This document shows, piece after piece, positions 47,601 to 56,904 of a DNA stretch of 64,000 bases. The notes under the pieces were generated by a model, which was given only the letters and a program-made list of their open reading frames with translations, did not search any database and had not been told where the DNA came from. The translations under genes were made by a program, and so were the position numbers. Source of the stretch: Dysidea avara (lineage: Eukaryota > Porifera > Demospongiae > Dictyoceratida > Dysideidae); NCBI RefSeq assembly GCF_963678975.1, contig NC_089275.1, positions 36,308,819-36,372,818 on the forward strand, read 5' to 3'. Positions within the stretch are counted from its first letter, which is position 1, and the number at the start of each line of letters is the position of its first letter.

Positions 47601-50600
47601 CTAGAAACAAGTCACCCTGTAGAGAGTTCAGCTGATCAACCTGTAGAGAGATCAGCTAGAAACAAGTCACCCTGTAGAGAGTTCAGCTAGAAGAAATTAC
47701 CTTGTAGAGAGTTCAGCTGCAAACAAATCACCCAGTAGAAAGTTCAGCTATGAACAGATTACCCTGTTGAGAGTTCAGTTAGAAACAAGTCATCCTGTAG
47801 AGAGATCACCTAGAAGTATCACCTTGTAGAGAGTTCAGCTACAAACAAATCACCTGTAGAGAGTTCAGCTACAAACAAATCACCCTGTAGAGAGATCAGC
47901 TAGAAGAAGTCACCTTGTAGAGGGTTCAGCTATAAAGAAACCACCATGTAGAGAATTCAACTGCAAACAAACACCCTGTAGAGTATTCAGCTACAAACTA
48001 ATCGCCCTGTAGAAAGATCAGCTAGAAGAAGTTACCTTGTAGGGATTTCAGCTACAAACAAATCACCCTGTAGAGAGTTCAGTTACAAAGAAATCATCAT
48101 GTAGAGAGTTCAGCTGCAAGCAAATCATCCTGTAGAGAGTTCAGCTATGAAAAGATCACCCTGTAGAGAGTTCAGCTAGATGAAGTCACCTTTTAGAGAG
48201 TTCAGCTATATACAAAGCAACCACCATGTAGAGAGTTCAGCTGCAAACACATCACCCTGTAGAGAGTTCAGCTACAAACAAATCGCCCTGTAGAGATACC
48301 AGCTAGAAACAAGTCACCCTGTAGACAGATCAGCTAGAAGAAGTTACCTTGTAGAGAGTTCAGCTGCAAACAAATCACCCTGTAGAGAATTCAACTACAA
48401 ACAGATAACCCTGCAGAGAGTTCAGCTAGAGTCAAGTCACCCTGTAGAGAGAATCCTGTAAAGAGTTCATCTACGTACAAGCAGATCACCCTGTAGAGAG
48501 TTCAGCTACATTTCAAGTCCCCCAGTAGAGAGATCAGCTGCAAATTATCCTGTGGGGATTACTTGACATGTAATAAATATATGCTCTCTTTTTATATTAT
48601 GAACTCTTGATATATGCATTATATATATAATTTGTACATTTACTGATAAAATCAGAATGAGTTAAAGTACTTATAAAATCTGCTTTTCTTTTCCCTGTGG
48701 TAAGGAAAAATATATTGGTTAAAAAGCCCCAAAGCTGGCCATAGGCCGGCTTTGGGGTATACAAATACAAAAAGAAGTGAAATCTAATCAAAAACATCCA
48801 AGCTGTAAAAAAAGGAGTGCGGCCCTTGAAAAGGCTATGGTGAAAAAAGATGTGAAATCCAAGGTGGCGGCCAAGAAATGGCTGTGATGGTAGGTTAATG
48901 GTAAAAATTTTAATAACGACAATTCAGGTGAATTTTGTGCCAATTGACCAAGCGGCACCAAATTCACCTGAATTGTTGTTATTAAAATTTTTACCATTAA
49001 CCTACCATCACAGCCATTTCTTGGCCGCCACCTTGGATTTCACATCTTTTTTCACCATAGCTTTTTCAAGGGCCGCACTCCTTTTTTTACAGCTTGGCTG
49101 TTTTTGATTAGATAATATATACGCATTAGCCCGGGGGCCTTCTTTGGCCCAAGGACAAGTGTGTATATACTAGGCAAAGCACTCATGCCCGTGGTATAAC
49201 CATTACATAAACAGAAACACTACATGAAAATACAGGCACACATACATACAGACAGAAATTTGAATTAAAGAGAGCTGTACACATATCCATGCAATCCATG
49301 AGCATAGATCCTAGGAGATTATGTCAAGGCATGACATGTACAATTAACATACCTGGTCGCTCTGAATACCATTTACTGTACACATAGGTCTATTTCACTT
49401 TCCAGAAACCTCAATACAGCTGACTCTCGCAATTATTTCATATGGGGCTTAGCTACTATCTTTAATGCATATTATAAATCCCTTTTGCTTGATAACTTTA
49501 ATACTTTAATATAGCTAACAAAATTTTCCACTGTACAGTAGCTACCATGAGGGTGATAGAATTTAAAGCAATGATCATATTGTGCATATATACATCTTAT
49601 GATCTAAGTATAGTGCCTAATTATACATTGCCAGCATTCATGGGTCACAGGTGTTTGTGCCAGCGATTTTTAAACTTTTCTCTTGAACAGTTTGTTCTAT
49701 ACGGTTCCTCATTTTCAATATTACATCAACAGGCAGACCTACTCACAACATAAAATGTAGCATGCCATATCTATACAACTCACCCACTAACCACACCAAA
49801 CTTGTATACTCTTATTATGCATGTATGTAAATAATCACTACAGCGTGCATAATTTGAGGGCAATAAGGACTGATAAGGGAAGGAGATTTTTATGGGAAGG
49901 GGATGCATAAGGGTGTTCACTTTCAGTTACAGTACTGTCACTATTGTGGTACAATACTCACTTGATGATTTAATATATGTAATAGTTTTACCGTGGGCAA
50001 GAGTGTGTATATACAGGCAAAGTACGAGTGCCCATGGTATAACTAATATGTTCTACTTTAGCATGTAGGCTCACCTAATTGGCAAAATCTTTAGTTGCTA
50101 TACCCTTCTCTTATATAGGGAACCAAGTAAGCTGTCATTGTGGGATTAAATTTTGCCAAACAAACTGTGATTGTGGGATTCAATTTTAATATATCAAACA
50201 GTAGTTTGATTTTATTATTGCTAATATAGCAATTTTAAGAGACTAGTATTAATTATGTTACTTTAATTGCTACATTTACAAAAGTAAAAACAAACTACTG
50301 CTAATGTATTAAAATTCAATCCCACAATTACAGCTTGCTTGATTCCCTATATAAGAGAAGAGGATAACAGTAAAACATCAAAGAAATCTGATCATTTCTG
50401 GATATAGTGTGCACACCTATGAGCCTTATCCACAATGACGTTTTATGACATCACGAGAATAAAAATGGCCGTGATAGTTGGGGGACTGTTATCCAGGCGC
50501 CTATGGAGAAAATTTTCGATTGCTCACATTTCAGCTAGGCATGGAGATATCGACCATTAACCGACAGGTATGGTTACGAAGTAACAAAAGCTATTGTAAA

Positions 50601-50977
50601 CGTACGCTATATAGAAAAAAATTTGAAACGCGACAAAACTCGTTCATCGTAATGTCTTATATAAAATTTGACTGTACCTGTTGTTTAGAACTCGATATCT
50701 TCTTTTCTGGCTGAAATATGAGCAATTTAAATTTTTTTACCATAGGTGCCTGTATAGCAGTCCCACAACTATCGCGGCCATCTTTATTCTCATGATGTCA
50801 TAAAACGTCATTGTGGATAAGGCTCATTAGGTATGCAATATCTTGTTAAGGCAGTGTGTAATGAGATATACGCACTGCCTTAACGAGATATACGCAGTGC
50901 GTATATTTAAAATTTTGAGTCAGTGCGATATGTGATATATATGTACTGGCTTTCCTTTGATCTGAGGTGTGAAAGTG

Positions 50978-51013
<36 letters not shown>

Positions 51014-52216
51014 TAGACACCTGAGAAGTATGCACATATGTGTATGTATGTATTATTATTATTTCTATTCAAACACAGGTTGTTGTACAAGAACAACCAC
51101 GCACCATTGTGGTGACAAATCAAGCTGTCATTGGAAGAACCTACCTCCGAATGTCTATTACATGTCTGGGGTTGAGCATATGTTTCTCCTGGATATCACT
51201 ACCTTTTGCAATTCCAGCACTGATATGTTCAATAATGGTATGTATAGATTATACACGTTGTATATAAAAATTTATGATGTCATATACTGACTTATAGATT
51301 ATATTTTCTGGAAAATCCCAGTTTTTCATGATCTCTAATATACAGTACTACTGTACTGTATGATATATAATTTGCAAGTTAGAATTCCACAGACAAATCC
51401 TTGAGATTAATGTGTGGAGTCTACTATAATTATCGCATTTAGCAGCTTGACCAAAAAAACACAGCACAAACAATGAAAAGAAATTATTGAAACTATGACC
51501 AACAAAAGATTATGATGATAATTGGCTTTACACTTAACACATGTTTTGATTGTATCCACTACTACACACTTCTTGTATATAATTTGTATTACTGTTTAGT
51601 CAATTTAGGGTACTATATTTTATGTGTATGCAGTATTTACAAGTCTTATATTTGTGTAACTAACAGTGGCATATCTAGGGGTGGATCTGGACCCTGCAAA
51701 GTACTCTGGCTCTAGAGGTGTTTGTATGTAAGATCAATATTCTCCACTACAACAGTCAAACGCTCTAATAAACCACTCAAGATATTTAAAGTATAGACAA
51801 CACAATAAGTACTGTAGGATGAAAAATCACTTAATGTTTTATCATAAATACATAGTTGGATTTTATTACTTTTTGGAATAACATTTGGAAGTTTATCCTC
51901 ACACTTCCTCACATTGATCCGTGCCCTACCAATCCAGAAAGTCCTGATACACCACTGGTAACTAATATTTATACCTACGTACATGGCATTGTGTTCAGAA
52001 GCTTATAAGTACTGAATGCAGTGCTTATAAACTCCTGATGTAGTTGACGCTTTTTAGCTTGCTAATGTATATTTACTGCAGAGTTCTTCCAGTTATAATG
52101 CAGGAGACGTTGATAGTGGAATTAAACAAGGAAGATGGGCACTATTTTTCAACATTGCTGCTATTCTTACCTTCATTGTATTTTTTATTATTGTAATTTC
52201 AAGTTCAGCATCATAA
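29658..52216 (+). CDS. CD225/dispanin-like two-pass membrane protein, 5 exons
   Basis: Exons: 29658-29715, 32951-33028, 33617-33912, 51079-51237, 52082-52216. All introns are GT/AG, phases are 1,1,0,0, and the total is 726 nt (241 aa). Residues 1-144 are hydrophilic and rich in Pro and Gln, with PVMQSVPMMQP-type repeats and an RGD at 27-29. About 170-193 is a first membrane segment (ITCLGLSICFSWISLPFAIP). The loop NAGDVDSGIKQGRW has the AGD signature of CD225 domains. About 218-237 is a second membrane segment, followed by SSSAS and TAA. Family members (dispanins, IFITM, PRRT2-like) are small proteins of plasma or endosomal membranes that influence fusion and trafficking; the role here is unknown. 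Intron 3 is 17,166 bp, filled by satellites and MITEs. The family call is good, the exon 3 donor slightly less certain. Confidence 0.82.
30235..30320 (-). repeat. tRNA-derived SINE head, copy 1
   Basis: On the minus strand GGGTTCAAGCCC (30251-30262) is a perfect pol III B box. About 35 bases before it is TATCACAGTGGTAAG, an A-box-like sequence. A related copy is at 60500-60570. Both are followed on the plus strand by TTTTCTAC(C/A)TTATAAAT. It lies in intron 1 of the CD225 gene. Confidence 0.62.
30625..30725. repeat. Dispersed repeat, shared with 61045-61120
   Basis: The block AACCAAAGCTGAACCCGAGC and then TACTTTTCGCGTCCCCTAAA, followed by GTCGAATGCT, recurs at 61048-61118 with few changes. 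In both places it lies roughly 300-500 bp from a SINE head of the same family, suggesting the two form one longer repeat. Confidence 0.6.
34188..34400 (+). repeat. Left partner of intron-3 inverted repeat
   Basis: Starting 275 bp after the exon 3 donor, CACACCTCAGATCAAAGGAA and the following CCAGTACA..ATCACAT are the reverse complement of 50930-50975. Both partners also contain GATATACGCACT / ATCTCGTTAA type words. A further copy of the first phrase is at 56821-56841. Confidence 0.7.
34423..34780. mobile_element. Inverted-repeat MITE, copy 1
   Basis: It begins near TTATCTCTCTTCTCTTATAT and ends CATAAGAGAAGGGAGATA. The inner halves read GCTATGATTG / CACAGCTTACTTGG and contain GTGATTGTGGGATTCA. 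The second copy, 50113-50372, has the same ends and centre. The hAT-like element at 34789 is inserted at its right edge. Confidence 0.6.
34789..35164. mobile_element. hAT-like MITE with perfect 8-bp target duplication
   Basis: It has terminal repeats CAGGGCCGCC / GGGCGGCCCTG and identical 8-mers AAAGAAGG on both sides (34781-34788 and 35165-35172). It is the same family as 3728-4060, inverted. A 24-base G tract follows the left end. The exact target duplication marks a fairly recent insertion. Confidence 0.9.
35269..36420 (+). repeat. Conserved module next to array 2
   Basis: It begins ATCAAGACACACGGTAGTGT, a hairpin-forming end. The sequence ATCAAGACACACGATAGTGT through GTGAGTATATTAAC is then repeated in tandem at 35512-35576 and 35577-35641. 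A part containing CGAGATACGAGCGAACAAAA occurs twice (35467 and 35787). From 35820 onward it matches 44648-45250 closely and, inverted, 28525-29060. It runs straight into array 2. Confidence 0.82.
36424..44218 (+). repeat. 31-bp satellite array 2 with higher-order structure
   Basis: About 7.8 kb of 30-31-bp units is built on GTAGAGAGTTCAGCTACAAA plus CAAATCACCCT. At least five monomer types alternate (for example GCTAGAAGAAGTTACCTT, GCTACAAAGAAACTACCAT, GCTGCAAACAAATCGCCCT). The marker GAAAAGTAGATC recurs at 37446, 38155, 38742, 39329, 40038, 40411 and 41120. Spacings are 709, 587, 587, 709, 373 and 709 bp, so blocks of about 12, 19 or 23 monomers have been copied as units. It lies within intron 3 of the CD225 gene. 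Confidence 0.95.
44219..44320. repeat. Linker between array 2 and foldback copy B
   Basis: It contains TTAAAAAGCC(C/T)TAAAGCCGGCC and TTTGGGGTATACAAAT. The same linker precedes foldback copy C at 48690-48781, where AAGCCCCAAAGC and GCTTTGGGGTAT form a small inverted repeat. The foldback therefore travels with extra left-hand sequence. Confidence 0.6.
44321..44647. mobile_element. Foldback element copy B (long palindrome)
   Basis: The 327-bp element is almost wholly an inverted repeat. The left arm starts ATCTAATCCAAAACAGCC; the right arm ends GGCTGTTTTGGATTAGAT. The turn lies near CCAAGACCAAGCGGCACC at about 44477-44494. Arms exceed 150 bp. No coding frame is conserved between copies. It would extrude as a long hairpin. 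Confidence 0.9.
44648..45250 (+). repeat. Conserved module, third copy
   Basis: It follows foldback copy B directly with TTCTTCTTCTTCTACTTCTT and matches 35820-36420 nearly base for base, including CCGATTATTTGCGTAAA and TCACGCCTACAGGGTAAA. It ends in CTCTAATAGAACAGTCACC, a word scattered through the window. The outer 550 bp present at 35269-35820 is absent here. Confidence 0.82.
45300..48545 (+). repeat. 31-bp satellite array 3
   Basis: About 3.2 kb in the same orientation as array 2 but with more varied units. Between about 46680 and 47560 a 277-bp block of nine monomers is repeated three times: the marker CAAACAAATATGCCC is at 46835, 47112 and 47389. Units degrade at both ends, for example near 48420-48540. 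Confidence 0.93.
48782..49113. mobile_element. Foldback element copy C (long palindrome)
   Basis: The 332-bp copy of the same palindrome starts ATCTAATCAAAAACATCC and ends GGCTGTTTTTGATTAGAT. It differs from copy B at a scattering of positions. Its arms pair with each other slightly better than with copy B's, consistent with arm conversion or independent insertion. Confidence 0.9.
49114..50108. other. Intron 3 sequence without recognised features
   Basis: There is ordinary AT-rich intron DNA here. Two phrases resemble each other: AAGTGTGTATATACTAGGCAAAGCACTCATGCCCGTGG near 49160 and AGAGTGTGTATATACAGGCAAAG near 50000, possibly ends of another diverged repeat about 850 bp long. Confidence 0.35.
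50113..50372. mobile_element. Inverted-repeat MITE, copy 2
   Basis: It starts TCTCTTATATAGGGAACCAA and ends TTGATTCCCTATATAAGAGA. The arms continue through AGCTGTCATTGTGGGATT and AATCCCACAATTACAGCT. It is the same family as 34423-34780. It lies next to a separate palindromic element at 50419. Confidence 0.75.
50419..50827. mobile_element. 409-bp palindromic element, ATGAGCCTTATCC ends
   Basis: The left arm ATGAGCCTTATCCACAATGA continues CGTTTTATGACATCA. The right arm is TGATGTCATAAAACGTCATT then GTGGATAAGGCTCAT. Imperfect pairing goes on through CGGCCAT and TTTCAGC. It is flanked by CCT and TAGG, consistent with a TA target. The 78-aa frame inside is not recognised. Confidence 0.75.
50830..50975 (-). 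repeat. Right partner of intron-3 inverted repeat
   Basis: This ends about 100 bp before exon 4. TTCCTTTGATCTGAGGTGTG pairs with CACACCTCAGATCAAAGGAA at 34188. The upstream words ATACGCACTGCCTTAACGAG also form a local hairpin with CTTGTTAAGGCAGTG. Confidence 0.7.
50981..51010. repeat. (TA)n microsatellite
   Basis: About 14 uninterrupted TA units lie just before the acceptor of exon 4 of the CD225 gene. Confidence 0.95.
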
Positions 52217-52325
52217 CATGTGTACACCATATTTGACTTGAGAAACTGCATTAGCCATTAATTTTGCTGTGTATATTGCATGTAGCTATATGTGCATGCA
52301 TGTGCGCATTTTATTATGTAGTTTT

Positions 52326-52335
52326 AATAAATAAA
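52326..52335 (+). terminator. Polyadenylation signal of the CD225 gene
   Basis: Overlapping AATAAATAAA lies 110 bp after the stop codon at 52214-52216, followed by a T/G-rich stretch. This is a normal position for mRNA 3' end formation. Confidence 0.65.
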
Positions 52336-52555
52336 GCACTTTGATTATTTGTGTATTGATGTAATATAATAAGGCAAGGTTAGTTGTTTTTGTTTGAAAA
52401 CTACAATCATACAGACAGTAAGGTTAGTTAAGCATGTCGCAATCACTACTCTGTAAATTTTATGCAATAGCAGCCTGGAAAGTACATGATACTGAGCTAA
52501 TAGCATTCTAGGCCACTACCATCCTTCTTGCAATTGTGTAAAAGACTTATGGAAC

Positions 52556-52702
52556 CTGTTACATTTTGTTCACCGGGATATATTAGTGTCAAAAGCAGCT
52601 CTAAGGAACGTTTGGATTCTGCTTCGCAGAAGTGTATTACAGCATCTCAAAGAATATTTATGGCTAGGGATTGTCGTGAGTGGTTTCCTGCCTCCCCAGA
52701 CT
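52556..52702 (+). pseudogene. Possible tyrosine-kinase fragment (weak)
   Basis: A frame starting at 52562 reads HFVHRDI followed by LVSKAALRNVWI. FVHRDI..(R)NVLVS is the catalytic loop of protein tyrosine kinases, but the downstream DFG and the rest of the kinase fold are not visible. It may be a chance match or a short decayed remnant. Confidence 0.15.
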
Positions 52703-52974
52703 GACTCTTTAGTTATAGTTAAATGTGCATTCATGTATACTTACTTTATGTTTTGTACTCCCTTGCCATGCCCACCCAGGTGTTTTTAACCAACCCTGTC
52801 TGGTGGTCGCATGTGACCGAGGATTCCTAAATGTTTGTGTCTCATTATAATAATGATGGTTTTTTCTCTCATACATATATCAAAATAATATAATGCAGTA
52901 TTGCACAAATTACATACAGGCGAATGTGCTTCATCTGAATCATCAGAGTCACAGTCACTTGAGTAAGTATAAAA

Positions 52975-53540
52975 TGTGACCCTATTTTGGAAAACCATAC
53001 ATTTGGGCACATGCAAAATTTGTGGGAATGCTCAATTGAAAATTTCAGATTTTTTTTTAAAATTAACTTTTATCTAGGAGATATATTCAATTATATCAGA
53101 CCATGTAGTAGTTTCACAATGCGTGGGACAACGATTAACTTACAAATTGGGTGATTTAATTCATTCCCAAAACCAAACAGTTTCTTGTCCTTAGACAATA
53201 ATACAAGTTATTTAATTGAGAAAAAGCAAAAGAACACATGATTAAACTCTCAAGGATATCTTTTCATTAATTTTAGATTGTAAGAATGGTGATCTTTGTC
53301 AACAAAGTGATTTGTCATCAATTTGTCACATCTGATCACTATACAGTTCTATAAACTGATAATGAAAAGTTAGTTTGTTATGTATTAGACAGTAAATTAG
53401 CCGTATCTTTGGAATGCTTCAATGTATCATCACAAAATTTTCGCACAAGGTAGATAACCAGTCAGTGTTTCATTGTAGCTATAAAGAAGAAAATTGGCCA
53501 ATGTGCCCAAATGTATGTGGTTTTCCAAAATAGGGTCACA
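52975..53540. mobile_element. MITE with 38-40 bp TIRs, TGTGACCCTATTTTGG
   Basis: The left end TGTGACCCTATTTTGGAAAA continues CCATACATTTGGGCACAT. The right end mirrors it from ATGTGCCCAAATGTATGTGG to TTTTCCAAAATAGGGTCACA. It is the same family as 2643-3272. Just before it, 52923-52966 is an acidic serine-rich stretch ending in GTAAGT that could be a lone exon. Confidence 0.85.
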
Positions 53541-53689
53541 AATGTTGATTGCTCTGCATGTTCTCCAATAGGTAGCATCCTCTTTCCCTGTACATAAATA
53601 CAATGAACCTTAATTTTAACAAATTATGAGGTAAGCAGCATTACATTAAGTGTTTTTTTTATGAGACTAATACCTTTTCTATACAAATA

Positions 53690-53870
53690 ATGGCACTGAA
53701 AGCAAAAATACCACAAATTAACACATTGAGCTGTTAGTGAGAGATATGAGATACAAAGGTGGACAAAGATAATGTCCACAATGCATGCATTATACATACT
53801 GCGGCATGCCAAAAGGTGCCTGTTGGGCTAAAGTGACATCAAACAATGATAAAATCAAATCTGTAGCCTT
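53690..53870 (-). pseudogene. Second fragment of the RT-type retroelement
   Basis: GCATTATACATACTGCGGCATGCC and the following AAAGTGACATCAAACA and CTGTAGCCTTAACT match 2287-2385 with about one change in five. It is a short dead fragment of the same retroelement. Confidence 0.5.
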
Positions 53871-53879
53871 AACTAGAAA

Positions 53880-54689
53880 CTTTAGCTGGGGTAAACTTTG
53901 GTGAATAGAAAGCTAAATAGCATTTGGCAAAGTAAACTTTGGCAAATTCAAACTCAATGTTTAGCTATAAAGATGTGCACTGTGAGTAATTGGTGGGTTT
54001 AATGAGTAAGAGATAGACTTCATAATGCAGGCAGACCATGACTGGAGTCCAGACAAGAGATTACAGGACTGCGCGCTGGCTCCTTGGTGGCTGATATGTA
54101 GCAAAATCAACAGAAAAACTTCTGGCCAACTTTATCAGACCATCTACCAGTAAACCACTGATTCTTACCAAGTCAGACTCTTCACAAGGCCAGAAACTGC
54201 CATTCGAGCTCTCCACACCACCCAGAAAAGATGTCTGTTAAAACCAGCCTCGAGTTGTTTGAGTAGCACTGAGGGTCAAAACTAGTAAATTTAGTGTAGC
54301 TATCCACTGGTGCATGGTGTTAAGTTGATTTTGCCTAATGTGCAATTTGGATCAGTTCTGTAAAGTCTGGTCACATTTAGTCCCACCAAAGAGGCTACCT
54401 ATTACTCTCAAATTATGCTGGTACACATCTCATTAGTCTAGTGATAATGATATATTATAGTTACATGCATACACTTACATAGCTATGACTGCTAGCTCAA
54501 GCATTTTGTTTGGAGAGAGTGAAGCAAAATGCATAATCAAGAAAATGGCTCGAGAATTTAAGTACAGCTATTGTTCTGACAGTCTTTTTATATGGAATGT
54601 ACTTGCTGCAGTGATTCAATCTATACAGGTATGTGCTTAATAAACAGTTAGCACTATAGTATTTATGTGTGCTTCACAGGCAATATCAT
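53880..54689. other. No recognised gene
   Basis: A relatively GC-richer patch at 54020-54270 has no open frame of useful length and matches nothing else in the window. It is possibly an old repeat fragment. Confidence 0.3.
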
Positions 54690-55092
54690 TAGGCGTGCAT
54701 CAAATATGCCAGCATAATGACAAGCATAATAGGCTGGAGTGCTATGCCGGCATAATGTCAGCATATTTGGCAGATATTTCAAACTATGGGGCTTAATTCC
54801 ATGAAAATAGATTAATACTCCCTAACAGAGCAGTCAGTGGAAACTGCAAACTGCAATAGAGCACTCAAATGCATTGTACATAGCTCCTTAGATCAATACT
54901 CTTTAATAAAAGTCACTGTGTAGTGAAATACTCTAATAGAGCATTCAGAGATTAAATGTTTTAAGATAATCTTGCTAACCTTAAGAGCACAATGCAAGCA
55001 TAATGGGAACTCTGAACAGCATAATAGGTGAAACATGGGAAATTTCTGAAAGCATTTTGGCCAAAATTTTGAGCATATTTGACTCAGGCCTA
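54690..55092. mobile_element. TAGGCNTG-type MITE, older copy
   Basis: It starts TAGGCGTGCATCAAATATGC and ends GCATATTTGACTCAGGCCTA, the same end design as 56905-57680. The interior has GCATAATG repeats and CTCTAATAGAGCATTCA words. The flanks AATATCAT and AGTATGAT could be a worn 8-bp duplication. Confidence 0.65.
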
Positions 55093-55119
55093 AGTATGAT
55101 GTGTTGAATAAACTATTAG

Positions 55120-55407
55120 GGACCCGCCGATTATGCTGGCGTAATTATGAGCATAAAAGAAGCATTGGGCATAATACCAGCATAATAGAAAGAATATTTG
55201 AGCCATACTATACAAATCCTTGATGAATAGATCGATATACTCTAATAGAACAGTCAATCACTGTAATAGAACAATCAGGCAGCTGACTGTTCTATCAGAG
55301 TATATCGATCTTTTCTATCCCATGCATTTTGAAGAGCAAAGGTGTGCGAAATGAGGCATAAAGCTTGACCATAATAGGTAAAAATTTTGAGCATAATAGG
55401 CGGGTCC
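55120..55407. mobile_element. Related MITE, GGACCCGCC...GGCGGGTCC
   Basis: Inverted ends GGACCCGCCGATTATGC and GCATAATAGGCGGGTCC enclose 288 bp. At 55229-55311 an inner palindrome pairs AGATCGATATACTCTAATAG with CTATCAGAGTATATCGATCT. The GCATAATA words link it to the neighbouring element. Confidence 0.7.
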
Positions 55408-56148
55408 TTGATAACTATGTGTGCCTAATAACTGGACAGTTTATACATAATGTACATGGTATCTACCTTTACATAAACTGAAGTATTAGCTTTAATGAAG
55501 CATATGAAAAATGCAGATTCTCCTACTACGTATACACATACTGTTCAAATGTGCCATGAAACGTATTCAAATTCTGAGTAGAAGGAGTCAGACTTGTTCA
55601 GTTAGCAAATGAAACTACGTGTACAAATTAATATTACCAAGGCTTTTTGTTTACTTAAAATGTTGCCAAATAATGACAGTGGAACCCAGGTGTTAGCATT
55701 ACAGATGAATATATGCTGTAGATCAAATCAATATAAAGTCAAATTAAGGAGTGGATGTTCTAGTTGATAACAAAGAAACCTTCCATTATGTAGCTATCAC
55801 TTTCAAATCAATGCTTATAATCCCAATTACTAGTGTATGAAAAGTAGGGATCCATGCACTTAAGGATCTCAAAAATAAGAAAACCTTCAATGTACATGTG
55901 CAGATAAAAATACTAAGTCATCACCTTTACTAGAATACCAGGACTTCATATTAGTGAACATGGTATTAAAAATAAAATTGATCTATGTACATAAGAGGTA
56001 TCCATATTGTTTCCAGTGGAATTACGTGCAGTACACAACTGCCTGCACAAGAAAATGTTTATTTTGAAGTCAATTGTGGCATAAATACATGTAAACTGAC
56101 AGAGTATATAAACCCCTTTTGTTACTCAATGTATATATAGTGACTTAC

Positions 56149-56429
56149 ACAGCTGTCCAACTTTTCTTTGATATCCTTTTCCAGACTTTTAAGTTAATAG
56201 ATGGAAAAAATTACATAATTCCAACTGGCTTTAGACTCTGTCTGTAGCCACTGACTGAACATTTCTGTACACTGCTCATCAATAGTCTTGTGGTGATCAG
56301 CCTTCATGTTATAAAGCAGTGACTCATTTAGTGGATCGATTAACTGTAATCCAAGATTGAACCATTTTTTACCAACCTTGGGAACAACAAAGTTGTTCAA
56401 ATTACGTAAAGCAGGGTGATCACTTCCTG
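56149..56429 (-). pseudogene. Death-domain exon with an in-frame stop
   Basis: An exon-like unit has CTTTGCAG before 56429 and GTAAGT after 56149. It encodes GSDHPALRNLNNFVVPKVGK then WFNLGLQLIDPLNESLLYNM, a TIDEQCTEMFSQWLQTESKA stretch, and SWNYVIFSIY. The W..LG..L.L......I, (M)F..WL and ASW..(V/L)I pattern is that of a Death domain, a six-helix module used in apoptosis and immune signalling and very numerous in sponges. A TAA at 56194-56196 falls in the last helix; the frame then continues LKSLEKDIKEKLDSC to the donor. Either the gene ends here or the exon is a recent pseudogene. No other exon is identified. Confidence 0.5.
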
Positions 56430-56509
56430 CAAAGCACCAACCAGCAAGTTATTACACGTAACATTCTAAATCTCTGCATGATAAACGTGACTTACCTTTT
56501 CCCTGACTT

Positions 56510-56730
56510 GTTTCTAGCTGAACATTCTACAGGGTGATTTGTTTCTAGGTGATCTCTCTTCATGGTGATTTGCTTATATAGTTGTATGAACTCTCTATAC
56601 ATAGTGACTTGTTTCTAGCTGATCTATCTACAGGGCAGCTTGTTTCTACTGAACTCTACTTGAAATGTAGTTGAACTCTCGAGCTCTGGAGGGTGACTTA
56701 TTTCTAGCTGATCTCTCTACAGGGTAAGGT
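56510..56730 (-). repeat. Short isolated cluster of the 31-bp satellite
   Basis: About seven degraded units (CTAGCTGAACATTCTACAGG, GGTGATTTGTTTCTAGGTGA and similar) lie in the orientation of array 1, 4 kb beyond the CD225 gene and beside the death-domain exon. Confidence 0.8.
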
Positions 56731-56904
56731 ACCTGTATGTACACAAGCTCACAGCATTAGCTTTATAATTAAGCTGTACTTTTATGCACAAGTGTGACTT
56801 AAGATCAGATATACCACTTTGACACCTCAGATCAAAGGAAACCACAGGGTTATATATCACATAATGCTCTGACCACAGGGCAATATCTAGACATTGCCCT
56901 GTGG

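Noticed and set aside
26768-48545. 31-bp arrays as CRISPR
   Set aside because: Units follow one another without unique spacers, the setting is eukaryotic, and length variation is that of a satellite.
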